64,000 nt of DNA from Actinacidiphila rubida (GTDB lineage: Bacteria > Actinomycetota > Actinomycetes > Streptomycetales > Streptomycetaceae), in the NCBI RefSeq assembly GCF_900110255.1, contig NZ_FODD01000012.1, positions 124,001-188,000 on the forward strand, given 5' to 3'. The first letter of the stretch is position 1. Each line of letters begins with the position of its first letter. The position numbers and the translations under genes are program-made. The notes beneath the pieces were generated by a model, which had not been told where the DNA came from, ran no database searches, and was given only the letters and a program-made list of their open reading frames with translations. Below, piece by piece: positions 56,014 to 64,000 of this stretch.

Positions 56014-59000
56014 TCAGCCCGCCGTGAGGGCGGTGATGCGCTGGGCGCCGCCGGGCGTGCCGGGGGCGGCGCTCACCAGGTCGAGGCGGACGCGGTCGGT
56101 GTGCACCCCCGTGAAGGTGATCACCGTCGGCGCGTCGCTCGCGGTCCCCCAGACCACGTTCTGCCCACGGACCGGGATCCAGCGGTCGCGGTCCCAGTAG
56201 GAGGCCGTGACCGATGCCGGCAGCGCGTGGGTGGAGTCGGTGGTGAAGGAGACCGAGACGCTCTGCAGGAAGCTCTGCTCGCCCCAGTCGACGGACACCC
56301 AGTCGCCAGGGCGTGCGCCGTTGAAGGCCGGCAGCAGTGCGGTACCGCTCTTGTTGAAGGCGTTGGACCAGCCGGTGGCCGGGTCGCCGTCGAGCATGGC
56401 GGCCGGCGGCGTGTTCTCCGCTCCGGAGTAACTGGCGTCCGCCGCGGGGTAGGTGACAGGACCCGGGCCGGGGTCGGGCAGGAGGGCGCTCGGCGGTGTG
56501 GTGGCCACCGGACCGTCGGGCGGGGTGGTGTGCAGCGACACCGAACCGGAATGCAGCCCCTCGGCCGTGGCGGTCACGGTGAGCCGGCCGGGTGCCGTCC
56601 CGGCGCGCACGATGGCCAGCGCCTTGCCGCGGAAGGTGGTGCGGGTGGAGGCCTGGTAGCGCTCGGCGCTCTCCTGCTGCCCGTTGTCCACGCCTGCGAG
56701 CGAGCCTCCGGCGACGTCGAAGGTGAGCAGTTCGGCCGCGTTCGGCAGTACCGTGCCCCGCGCGTCGATCACCTCCGCGGTCACGTAGATCAAGCTGCCG
56801 CCGTCTGCCGGGGCGGAGGCGCGGTCGGCGGTGAGGCGTACGGCGTGGGCCTGCGACGCCGTACGCAGCACGTCCGTCGCGACGGTCCGGCCGCCGCTGC
56901 GGGCGACCGCCTTCAACTCACCCTGGGCGAAGGGCACGTCCCACGTCAGGTGGAGCTTGCCGGCGCTGCCGTTGGGGCTGGTGTAACTGCCCGGGTAGGG
57001 GCCGCTCGTGACGGTCTTGTCGTCGCCGGTCGCCTCGGTGGTCTCCAGGTAGCCGCGCCCGTCGACCGTCTCCTTGCGGTCGAACCGGCGCACCCCGAGC
57101 GACTTCCCGTTGAGATAGAGCTCGACGGTGTCGACGTTGGCGTACGCCCACACCTGGACGGTCTCGCCCGGCTGGTGGTCGGTCCAGTCCATGGGCAGCA
57201 GGTGGACCATGGGCTCGGCCGACCACTGGCTGCGGAAGAGCCAGTACATGTCCTTGGGGAAGCCGGCGGTGTCCACCGCGCCGAAGAAGGACGCCTTGAC
57301 GGGGAAGACGCCGTAGGGGGTCGGCTCGCCGATGTAGTCGGTGCCCGACCAGAGGAACTCTCCGGCGAAGAAGCGCCGGTCGCGGTCCTTCTTCAGGCCG
57401 TACTCGCCGCTCATCGTCCACGAGGCGAGGTTGTTGTCGTAACTGGAGGTGGCCCGCCGGCCGGGGGCGTGGTTCTCGCCGGTGTTCAGGTGCGACGGCT
57501 CCTGGTAGGTGCCGCGCGACGACGTCTCCGAGGACGACTCGGACTCGAAGAGGAACAGGTGCGGGTAGCGGGCGTGCAGGGCGTCGACGGAGGCCGCGGT
57601 GTTGTAGTTGAGGCCGAGCCCGTCGAGTTTGGCGAGCATCTGGTCGGCGGGCGAGCCCGGCGACGGCAGACCGCGGTACTTGTCGGAGCCGATCACGACC
57701 GGGCGGGTGCCGTCCACGGCCTTGATCGCGGCGATGAGCCCGTCGGCGATGGGGAGTCCGAGCGCGCTCGTGGAGTCCGGGATCTCGTTCCCGATCGACC
57801 ACATCATCACGGCGGGCGAGTTGCGGGCCGCGCGCACCATCTCGGTGATGTCGTCGATGCTGTGGGCGTCGAAGAACCGGTGGTAGTCGTAGGTGTTCTT
57901 GCCGGTGTGCCAGCAGTCGAACGCCTCGACCATCATGACGATGCCCAGCTCCTCGCAGACCGAGATCATCTCCGGCGACGGGGGGTTGTGGGAGGTGCGG
58001 AAGGCGTTGACGCCCATCGACTTCATGAGGGTCATCTGGCGCAGTACGGCGTCGCGTTGGATCGCGGAGCCGAGGGCGCCCTGGTCGTGGTGGAGGTCCA
58101 CGCCGCGGATCTTGGCGGGCTCGCCGTTGATGGACAGGCCCTGGTCGGGGTCGATGACGAGCCAGCGGAAGCCGAAGCCGGTGGTGTACGTGTCGACGGT
58201 CCGGCCCCCCACCCGCACCTCGGCGACGAAGGTGTAGCGGTTCTCCGGAGTGTCCGGCGACCACAGCGACGGCCGGTCGACGCGCAGGTCGAGAGCGGCG
58301 GTCGCGGCGGCGCTCCCTGCGGGCAGCGCCAACGGGGCGCTACCCTGGGCGACTTGCCGGTTCCGCGCGTCGCGCACGGTCGCCACGATCACCGCGGAGG
58401 TGTCGGTGCCGGTTTCGTTGAGCACCGACACCTCGCCGTGGACGGTGCCGTATCCGTGGGCGGCGGTGGCCGCCAGGTCGGGGGTGGTGACGAAGGTGCC
58501 CCAGCGGGCGACGTGCACGGGATCGGTGATCACCAGACGGGCGTTGCGGTAGATGCCGCTGCCGGAGTACCAGCGGGAGCTGGGGAGTTGGTTGCGCACG
58601 GCGACGGCCAGGACGTTGGGGGTGTGGCCGTCGGCGTGCACCAGGTCGGTGATGTCGTGGGCGAACCCGGTGTAGCCGTAGGGATGGTTGCCCAGCAGGA
58701 CGCCGTTGCAGTAGACGTCGGAGTCCATGTACACGCCGTCGAACTCCACCGAGACGCGACGGCCGTCGGCCTGCTCCGGCAGCGTGAAGGCCGTGCGGTA
58801 CCAGCCGAGGCCGCCGGGCAGGTAACCCGTCCCGCCCGAGGTGCCGTTGGCGGTGGTCGGGGTCTGCTCGATGCTCCAGTCGTGGGGCACGCGGACCGCA
58901 CGCCAGCGCGAGTCGTCGAACGCGGGATCGGCCGCGTCGGCGTAGGCGCCGGTGGGGTCCGTGACACCACCGGGATTCACCAGGGCGAACCGCCACCCGT

Positions 59001-59157
59001 CGGTGAGCGGGACGCTCCGGGGAACACCGGTCGCCGCGGGCGTGGGATGGGACGGCCCGCCGGACTGGGCGGTGGCGCCTGCGGCGACTCCGGGCAGAAC
59101 GGGTACCACCGCCGCCCCCGCCGCTCCCGCCAGGACCGATCTGCGGTTGATCGACAT
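56014..59157 (-). CDS. Secreted GH2 glycosidase (beta-galactosidase-like) with C-terminal F5/8-type module
   Basis: The 1047-residue protein starts with a Tat-like signal (MSINRRSVLAGAAGAAVVP). A GH2 sugar-binding domain follows (GWYRTAFTLP, VYMDSDVYCNGVLLGNHPYGY), then an Ig-like domain, then the TIM barrel with VNAFRTSHNPPSPEM, the acid/base Glu in MMWSIGNEIPD and a nucleophile Glu in FLFESESSSETSS. Ig/invasin-like repeats follow, and a C-terminal discoidin-like module (AMLDGDPATGWSN to the end). GAGGAGG precedes ATG 59157. It probably releases galactose or a related sugar outside the cell. The exact glycan is unknown. Confidence 0.93.
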   Translation of the reverse strand: MSINRRSVLAGAAGAAVVPVLPGVAAGATAQSGGPSHPTPAATGVPRSVPLTDGWRFALVNPGGVTDPTGAYADAADPAFDDSRWRAVRVPHDWSIEQTPTTANGTSGGTGYLPGGLGWYRTAFTLPEQADGRRVSVEFDGVYMDSDVYCNGVLLGNHPYGYTGFAHDITDLVHADGHTPNVLAVAVRNQLPSSRWYSGSGIYRNARLVITDPVHVARWGTFVTTPDLAATAAHGYGTVHGEVSVLNETGTDTSAVIVATVRDARNRQVAQGSAPLALPAGSAAATAALDLRVDRPSLWSPDTPENRYTFVAEVRVGGRTVDTYTTGFGFRWLVIDPDQGLSINGEPAKIRGVDLHHDQGALGSAIQRDAVLRQMTLMKSMGVNAFRTSHNPPSPEMISVCEELGIVMMVEAFDCWHTGKNTYDYHRFFDAHSIDDITEMVRAARNSPAVMMWSIGNEIPDSTSALGLPIADGLIAAIKAVDGTRPVVIGSDKYRGLPSPGSPADQMLAKLDGLGLNYNTAASVDALHARYPHLFLFESESSSETSSRGTYQEPSHLNTGENHAPGRRATSSYDNNLASWTMSGEYGLKKDRDRRFFAGEFLWSGTDYIGEPTPYGVFPVKASFFGAVDTAGFPKDMYWLFRSQWSAEPMVHLLPMDWTDHQPGETVQVWAYANVDTVELYLNGKSLGVRRFDRKETVDGRGYLETTEATGDDKTVTSGPYPGSYTSPNGSAGKLHLTWDVPFAQGELKAVARSGGRTVATDVLRTASQAHAVRLTADRASAPADGGSLIYVTAEVIDARGTVLPNAAELLTFDVAGGSLAGVDNGQQESAERYQASTRTTFRGKALAIVRAGTAPGRLTVTATAEGLHSGSVSLHTTPPDGPVATTPPSALLPDPGPGPVTYPAADASYSGAENTPPAAMLDGDPATGWSNAFNKSGTALLPAFNGARPGDWVSVDWGEQSFLQSVSVSFTTDSTHALPASVTASYWDRDRWIPVRGQNVVWGTASDAPTVITFTGVHTDRVRLDLVSAAPGTPGGAQRITALTAG

Positions 59158-59465
59158 GCCGCCCTCCTCGTCAAGACATGCGTCTGCACACCGCGGTGAT
59201 CCGCGAGCGCCGCAACTGATCAGCTTCAAACAGAATCGATCATTGCGCCTCACGGATTCTTGCAGGACCGCACCTGCCCGGGTCAAGGCTCGTGCAGCAG
59301 GTTGATCACCGCTTCCCCGAACGGGATGCCGCGGAGCGCTCGATGCCGGCGTCCTCCTCGCGACAGGCACCCGACCGGCTGCCGGCAGATGTCGATCGGC
59401 GGTCGTCCCGTTCGTCGTTGCTACGGATCCGGTCGGGGTCCGGACGGACCGCACACGGAGGCCGG
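59158..59465. other. Divergent gap upstream of the GH2 gene
   Basis: About 308 bp with no gene. The least GC-rich stretch (59216-59252) holds an imperfect inverted repeat TGATC (59218-59222) ... GATCA (59239-59243) around CTTCAAACAGAA, a possible operator or promoter for the GH2 gene. GGAGG at about 59457 is the ribosome site of the MFS remnant. Confidence 0.5.
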
Positions 59466-59891
59466 ATGATGGACGCACGGAAGCAGCGAGCACGGTCGTT
59501 CGGAGACGGCAGCGGGCGGTGGCCGGCCACGGCCGTCTTCCTCCTCAACGGGCTCACCCTGTCCACGTCCATTGCCCGGCAGCCCTCGCTGAAGAGCCTG
59601 CACCACCTGACCGATGGCCAAGTGGGGGCGCTCGGGCTGCTGTTCGCCGTGGCCGCCATCGTGTCCATGCAGTTCGTCGGGCCGTTGGCGGCCCGGGTGG
59701 GCAGCAGGCCCGTGCTGCGGGTGTCGCTGGTCGTCATGACCGGTCTGACCCGCACCCTGGCCGCACTTCTCCCCGTGCTGCTGGCCGTCGCCCTCCTGAC
59801 CCGGCTGCCCGACCCCCGGCCGCCGGCGGCCGCCCGCACGGCGACGGGAGGTCGCGAGGTGCCGTCCGCGTCGGCCGGCCCGGGCCGGTAG
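59466..59891 (+). pseudogene. MFS transporter remnant with internal deletion
   Basis: The 141-residue frame begins like a full MFS protein (FLLNGLTLSTSIARQPSLKS, DGQVGALGLLFAVAAIVSMQ), with the loop VGPLAARVGSRPVLRVSLVV. After about residue 90 it jumps to a hydrophobic end helix (RTLAALLPVLLAVALLTRLP) and stops. Full-length MFS proteins need about 400 residues, so roughly ten helices are missing. The ribosome site and start look intact. An in-frame internal deletion explains this best. Confidence 0.75.
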
Positions 59892-60007
59892 GGCGCGGGG
59901 CCCGTCGTGACGCGGCCGAGGCCGCCTGGGCGACGGCGGCCCGCTCTCGCCTGCGGGGCGGCCCGAGCCGGGACGCCGCCACCGCATCGCCGAGAGCGGC
60001 CCGGGGA

Positions 60008-61024
60008 TCAGCTCCGCTTGGCCACGCTTCTGGCGCGCAGCCGGTCCGCGGTGATGGCCAGGCCCAGGACACAACCGAGCACGATGTTGGTGTAGTTGGA
60101 GTTGATCTGAAGGGTGGTCAGGCCGTTGTTGATGAGTTCGAGCAGGATCGTGCCGGCCACGATGCCCACGATGCGGCCCTGGCCACCGACCAGGCTCACG
60201 CCGCCGATGACGGCCGCGGCGATGGCCGACAGCTCCCATCCGACGCCGACGCCGCTGGCCGAGCCGACGCCCATCCGGCCCAGGACGAAGATCCCGGCGA
60301 AACCCGAGAGCAGCGAACTGGTGACGTACATGGACACCACGCGCCGGTCGCCTCGGATGCCGGCCAGCCGGGCCGCCTCCGGATTGCCGCCGACCGCGTA
60401 CACCTGGCGCCCGGCATACGTGCGTTCCAGAAAGAACCAGGCTACGGCGGCGACGACCGCGAAGACGATGAGCGGGAGCGGCACCTGGGCCACGTACGTC
60501 TGCCCCAGATTGCTGAACGTGCCGCCGATGCCGATGATCGAAGTGCCGGAGGTGATCGCCAGGGTGACGCCCTGCGCCACCGTGTAGGTGACCAGGGTGA
60601 CGACGAAAGGCGGCATCTTCAGGCGCGTGACGGCCAGGCCGTGGATCAGCCCGACGGCGCCCGTGATCGCGAGCGTGAGGACGATGGCCAGGACCGGTGG
60701 CAGGCCGGCCCTGACGTTGAACCACGACATGAGGATGACGCTGGTGCCCAGCAGGGCACCCACCGACAGGTCGATGCCGCCGGTCAGGATGACGAGCGAC
60801 TCGCCGATCGCGATGAGCCCGTACTGGGCGAGATCGAAGCCCATGCCCTGGAGGTTGACGGCGCCGGCGAAAGTGGACTTGTCCAGCGCCAGCGCAACGA
60901 ATACCACCACGCAGGCGGCCACCACGCCGACCTCGGGCGTCTCCAGCAGCCGGCGGGCGAGCGTGGCACGGCCGCCGCCCTCCGCGTCGCCCCGTGCCTT
61001 GACCGCTGCGGTGCTCGTCGTCAT
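60008..61024 (-). CDS. Sugar ABC importer permease (CUT2/RbsC type)
   Basis: The 338-residue permease has about ten membrane segments and the CUT2 signature GESLVILTGGIDLSVGALLG, then GNPEAARLAGIRGDRR and GWELSAIAAAVIGGVSLVGG. It is the last gene of the binding protein-ATPase-permease operon and forms the membrane channel. The substrate is a monosaccharide-type sugar or a related ligand such as an autoinducer or nucleoside. Confidence 0.94.
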   Translation of the reverse strand: MTTSTAAVKARGDAEGGGRATLARRLLETPEVGVVAACVVVFVALALDKSTFAGAVNLQGMGFDLAQYGLIAIGESLVILTGGIDLSVGALLGTSVILMSWFNVRAGLPPVLAIVLTLAITGAVGLIHGLAVTRLKMPPFVVTLVTYTVAQGVTLAITSGTSIIGIGGTFSNLGQTYVAQVPLPLIVFAVVAAVAWFFLERTYAGRQVYAVGGNPEAARLAGIRGDRRVVSMYVTSSLLSGFAGIFVLGRMGVGSASGVGVGWELSAIAAAVIGGVSLVGGQGRIVGIVAGTILLELINNGLTTLQINSNYTNIVLGCVLGLAITADRLRARSVAKRS

Positions 61025-61079
61025 CTGCTCACCCTCCCGTAAGCGCCGGCGGCACCGGCTGCGAGCGGGGAAATGCGGG

Positions 61080-62642
61080 TCATGCGCGTGCCTTCCCCTT
61101 GAGTTCCGCCGCGGCGCCGGCTTGCGTGCCGGCCGCGGCGGTCATGATCACTTCCTTGCCGAAGCCGTCGCGCGGGATGTCGGCCACCGGCCGGCCATGT
61201 GACATCACCACGATGCGGTGGCAGATCCACATCAGCTCCTCCAGCTCGGACGAGGCCACGAGGACGGCGAGTCCCCGTTCGGCGGCCGAGTCGATGAGGT
61301 GGTAGATCTCGGCCTTCGCGCCGACGTCCACCCCACGCGTCGGCTCGTCGAGCAGGAGCAGCTTCGGCTCGGCGGCGAGCCACCGGCCGAAGACGGCCTT
61401 CTGCTGGTTGCCGCCCGACAGGTCGCTGACGGGCTGCTCCTGGCTGTGCAGCCTGACGCCCAGGTCCTTCACGATGCGCGCGGCGTGTTCCTTGTCGGCC
61501 CTGGGCCGCAGTACGCCGCGTCTGCTGATCCCGCGCAACGTGGCGAGTGTGACGTTCCAGCGCACCGAGTGGGCGGGCAGCAGTGACTGGACCTTGCGGT
61601 CCTCGGGCACCAGTCCGATGCCTGCTTCGACCGCGTCGCCCGGGTGGCGGGGGCGGAAGTCCCTTCCTTCGAAGGTGACCGTGCCGCCGGTGCGGGGCTG
61701 AGCACCCATGATCGTGTGCAGCAGGCGGCTGCGGCCCGAGCCCATCAGCCCGGCCACGCCGACGATCTCACCCGCCTTCACGTCGAGGTCGACCGGGCCC
61801 AGACCGTCGGCGGTCAGGTCACGTACCGACAGGGCCGTGGCCCGCTCGACGGAGGACGGCGGCGTGAGGTCGGCCCGGGCGAGTTCGCTGCCGACCATCT
61901 CCCGGATCATGCGCTGCTCGCTGGCCTCGGCCGGCGTCAGGTCGGCCACCAGTTTGCCGGTGCGCAGCACCAGCACCCGGTCCGCCACCGCCCGGACCTC
62001 GTCCAGCCGGTGCCCGATGAAGAGCACCGCCCCTCCGGCCCGGGCGTGCGCGCGGGCCAGGTCCAGCACCCGCTCGGCCTCCACGGGGCCGAGCGAGGAA
62101 GTGGGCTCGTCCAGAATGAGCACGACCGGATGGTGTCCCCACGCCTTGGCGATCTCGATCATCTGCCGCACGGGGACGGGGAAGCGCTCCACCGGGCGGT
62201 CGACGTCGACGCCGGTCACCCCCACCTCGGCGAGCAGGGCACGGGCCTCGGCCCGCGTGCCGCGCCGGTCGAAGATCAGCCGAGCAAACAGACCGCCTCC
62301 GGCGTCCGCGGGCCGGCGGCCGAGCAGCAGGTTCTCGGCGACGCTGAGCCGCCCCACCAGGGGGAACTCCTGCGCCACCAGAGCCACGCCCAGGTCACGC
62401 GACTGGTCGGGACGCCCGGGCTGCAGCGGGCGGCCCGCGATCTCGATGCTGCCCGTGGTGGGGGTGACGGTGCCCGACAGCACGCCCATCAGCGTGGACT
62501 TGCCGGCGCCGTTCTCCCCCACCACCGCCACGATCTGCCCTCGGACCAGGTCCAGGCAGGGGATGTCCAGGACCTTCACCAGGCCGTACGACTTGCTGAC
62601 GTCCCGCAGGCGCACGGCCGTCTCGACGGGCGTGTCCGTCAT
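61080..62642 (-). CDS. Sugar ABC importer ATPase, two-domain (CUT2/RbsA type)
   Basis: The 520-residue protein has two ABC domains. The first has Walker A GENGAGKST and Walker B VLILDEPTSSLG. The second has a degenerate Walker A (GLMGSGRSR), signature SGGNQQKAVFGRWL and Walker B LLLLDEPTRGVD, the usual CUT2 pattern in which one site is less active. ATG 62642 overlaps the binding protein stop (ATGA). Confidence 0.95.
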   Translation of the reverse strand: MTDTPVETAVRLRDVSKSYGLVKVLDIPCLDLVRGQIVAVVGENGAGKSTLMGVLSGTVTPTTGSIEIAGRPLQPGRPDQSRDLGVALVAQEFPLVGRLSVAENLLLGRRPADAGGGLFARLIFDRRGTRAEARALLAEVGVTGVDVDRPVERFPVPVRQMIEIAKAWGHHPVVLILDEPTSSLGPVEAERVLDLARAHARAGGAVLFIGHRLDEVRAVADRVLVLRTGKLVADLTPAEASEQRMIREMVGSELARADLTPPSSVERATALSVRDLTADGLGPVDLDVKAGEIVGVAGLMGSGRSRLLHTIMGAQPRTGGTVTFEGRDFRPRHPGDAVEAGIGLVPEDRKVQSLLPAHSVRWNVTLATLRGISRRGVLRPRADKEHAARIVKDLGVRLHSQEQPVSDLSGGNQQKAVFGRWLAAEPKLLLLDEPTRGVDVGAKAEIYHLIDSAAERGLAVLVASSELEELMWICHRIVVMSHGRPVADIPRDGFGKEVIMTAAAGTQAGAAAELKGKARA

Positions 62643-63805
62643 CCGATGCCCAGGGCGGTGAGCTTGGCCTGGTAGTCGGACAGGTTGCCGCCGGTGACCA
62701 GGCCGACACCCGAGGACAGCGTGCTGCCGTCGGACTCCAGGTAGGGCTGCACCAGTTTCAGCGTGGCGTCCTTGCCGAGCACCTTGAGGGCGGCCAGCAG
62801 GTAGGCGCCGGTGTAGCCCTGCTGGTACGGCTCCTGCACCACGGTGGCCTGGATGACGCCGTCCTTGATGAACTTCAGCGTCTGCGCATCACTGTCGTCG
62901 GAGACGATCTTCACGCGACCCGACTTGCCGGCCGCCTGCACCGCCTGCCCCGCCGACGGACCGTCATAGGAGTACACGCCGTACAGGCCGTTGATGTTCG
63001 GGTTGGTCTGGATCGCGGTCTGCGCGTTGGTCAGGGCCTTGGAGGCGTCCATCCCGTCCGACAGCTTCTGCACGACCTTGATGCCGGTGCCCTTGAGCGC
63101 ATCCTCGAAGCCCTGGATGCGCTCCACCGCGTTCGAGGTGGTCAACGAGCCGACCAGGACGACCACCTGGCCCTTGCCGCCGAGCGCCTGCTTCATCGCC
63201 TCGCCGGCCTTCTGCCCCGCCTGATAGTTCGGCGTCCCCAGATACAGGGCGGCCCCGTCCTCCTTCGGCAGCGGCGAGTCGATCGCCAGCACCGGGATCC
63301 CGGCGCCGTTCGCCGACGCGATCGGCGACTTGATGGCGGTCGGGTCGATCGCCGACACACTCAGTCCCGTGATGCCCTGACCACGCAACGTCTGGATGAT
63401 CGACAACTGCTGGTCCAGCCGGCCATTGGCCGGCGCCTGGTAAGTGCCCTTGACACCGAGGTCGGCCAGGCCCTTCGTGAAGCCGGTCTTCCCGGCGTTC
63501 CAGTAGTCCACCGCGACGTTGACGACCATCGCCTCGCGCAGCTTCGACAGGTCCTTGCCCGCCAGCGCGGCCTTCAGCGCGCTGTCGATCTTCGCCAGAT
63601 TGGCGTCGTTGAAGGTGATGTCGCCCTGGATCACGGGCGCCGCCGAGGTGTTGGCCGCATCGCCGGTGCTCTTCGACGAACCGCCGCCTGCCCCGGTCTT
63701 GCTGCACGCGCCCGCGCCGGCGACCACCAGGGCCACCACCACCGCGGCCGTTCCCCAGCGTCCCAGCCTCCGGCCGGCGGAGCGTACATCACTCATGATC
63801 AACAT
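62639..63805 (-). CDS. Sugar-binding lipoprotein of CUT2 importer
   Basis: The 388-residue protein has a lipoprotein signal (VVVALVVAGAGACSK, lipobox GAC) and a periplasmic-binding type I fold: GITGLSVSAIDPTAIKSP, AGIPVLAIDSPLP, GVYSYDGPSAGQAVQ and QGYTGAYLLAAL. Anchored outside the membrane, it captures the sugar for the permease. ATG 63805 is used; ATG 63796 is a second choice. An operator lies 28 bp upstream. Confidence 0.93.
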   Translation of the reverse strand: MLIMSDVRSAGRRLGRWGTAAVVVALVVAGAGACSKTGAGGGSSKSTGDAANTSAAPVIQGDITFNDANLAKIDSALKAALAGKDLSKLREAMVVNVAVDYWNAGKTGFTKGLADLGVKGTYQAPANGRLDQQLSIIQTLRGQGITGLSVSAIDPTAIKSPIASANGAGIPVLAIDSPLPKEDGAALYLGTPNYQAGQKAGEAMKQALGGKGQVVVLVGSLTTSNAVERIQGFEDALKGTGIKVVQKLSDGMDASKALTNAQTAIQTNPNINGLYGVYSYDGPSAGQAVQAAGKSGRVKIVSDDSDAQTLKFIKDGVIQATVVQEPYQQGYTGAYLLAALKVLGKDATLKLVQPYLESDGSTLSSGVGLVTGGNLSDYQAKLTALGIG

Positions 63806-63832
63806 CCCGTCCTGAAGGGCCTTACGGCCGAT

Positions 63833-63846
63833 TGTTAGCGCTCACA
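63833..63846. promoter_or_regulatory. LacI-family operator upstream of the sugar importer
   Basis: TGTTAGCGCTCACA is a 14-bp near-palindrome (one mismatched pair) with the central AGCGCT core typical of LacI/GalR operators. It lies 28 bp before the binding protein start. The repressor gene is not in the window. Confidence 0.78.
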
Positions 63847-64000
63847 CAGCGAGGGGGTCATTCCTTGCCGCCGTCGTTCGCCAGCCGACTCGGGCGCACG
63901 CTCCCGGAGGACTTCACCCCCAGGGACACCCACGCCCCAGGGATCGCGATCCCCACGGATCCGCGCGCCATCACACAGCCAACTGCCCTGAAGGAAAGGA
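63847..64000. other. Right edge, divergent upstream region
   Basis: No gene is visible. The last bases (AAGGAAAGGA) look like a ribosome binding site for a plus-strand gene starting just outside the window, divergent from the importer. It could be the LacI-type regulator, which cannot be checked here. Confidence 0.45.

Noticed and set aside
55327..59199. A 1290-residue plus-strand open frame opposite the GH2 gene
   Set aside because: Antisense shadow of a GC-rich gene. The translation is Gly/Arg/Val low-complexity without domains, and the minus strand encodes a complete GH2 enzyme.

Overview
The window is very GC-rich, densely coded actinomycete DNA. Gene style (GTG/ATG starts, GTGA/ATGA overlaps, GGAGG ribosome sites) and content (AfsA-type signal synthase, ArpA-type receptor, NRPS, carboxylase epsilon subunit) point to Streptomyces or a close relative such as Kitasatospora. 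Most of the left half is specialised metabolism and most of the right half is ordinary accessory chromosome. No tRNA, rRNA, CRISPR array, insertion sequence or replication origin was seen.

Region A (1-9.5 kb) is the 3' end of an NRPS locus: a terminal A-PCP-C-A-PCP-TE protein cut by the left edge, an MFS exporter, a GNAT acetyltransferase, a dimethylargininase-like guanidino enzyme and an Sfp-type phosphopantetheinyl transferase. It ends in a perfect 22-bp hairpin.

Region B (9.7-33.2 kb) is the most interesting part. A signalling cassette comes first: acyl-CoA dehydrogenase-like protein, AfsA-family synthase, ArpA/ScbR-type TetR receptor and HAD phosphatase, with a perfect 18-bp palindrome between synthase and receptor. 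Next come a type II thioesterase, two quinone-oxidoreductase-like MDR enzymes, a DHA2 exporter, a membrane acyltransferase, CMD, PNPOx, SDR, LysR and ABM genes. A tight operon then encodes SDR, AvrD-family protein, NadR-like P-loop ATPase, KAS III, ACP and FAD monooxygenase, followed by an NTF2-like protein. The region closes with a soluble two-component system divergent from acyl-CoA carboxylase beta and epsilon subunits. A near-copy of the 18-bp palindrome sits in that divergent gap, which ties both ends of the region to one signal. The enzymes suggest that carboxylase, KAS III and ACP make a beta-ketoacyl thioester that AvrD converts to a lactone-type (syringolide- or butenolide-like) product, which is then tailored and exported. 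This chemistry is inferred.

Region C (33.2-42.3 kb) holds a secreted GH92 alpha-mannosidase behind paired palindromic operators, a metallophosphoesterase, a VOC-SCO6745 fusion, a Tat-exported multicopper oxidase and a methyltransferase. Region D (42.4-47.5 kb) is a cold-adaptation block: two cold-shock protein genes with related hairpin leaders, a DEAD-box helicase and a fatty acid desaturase.

Region E (47.5-55.6 kb) has a GNAT enzyme, an alpha/beta hydrolase, a DUF4331 protein, an ABC exporter with its own two-component system, and a phosphoribosyltransferase-hydrolase fusion. Region F (56.0-63.8 kb) has a secreted GH2 glycosidase, a deleted MFS remnant and a CUT2-type sugar ABC importer preceded by a LacI-type operator.
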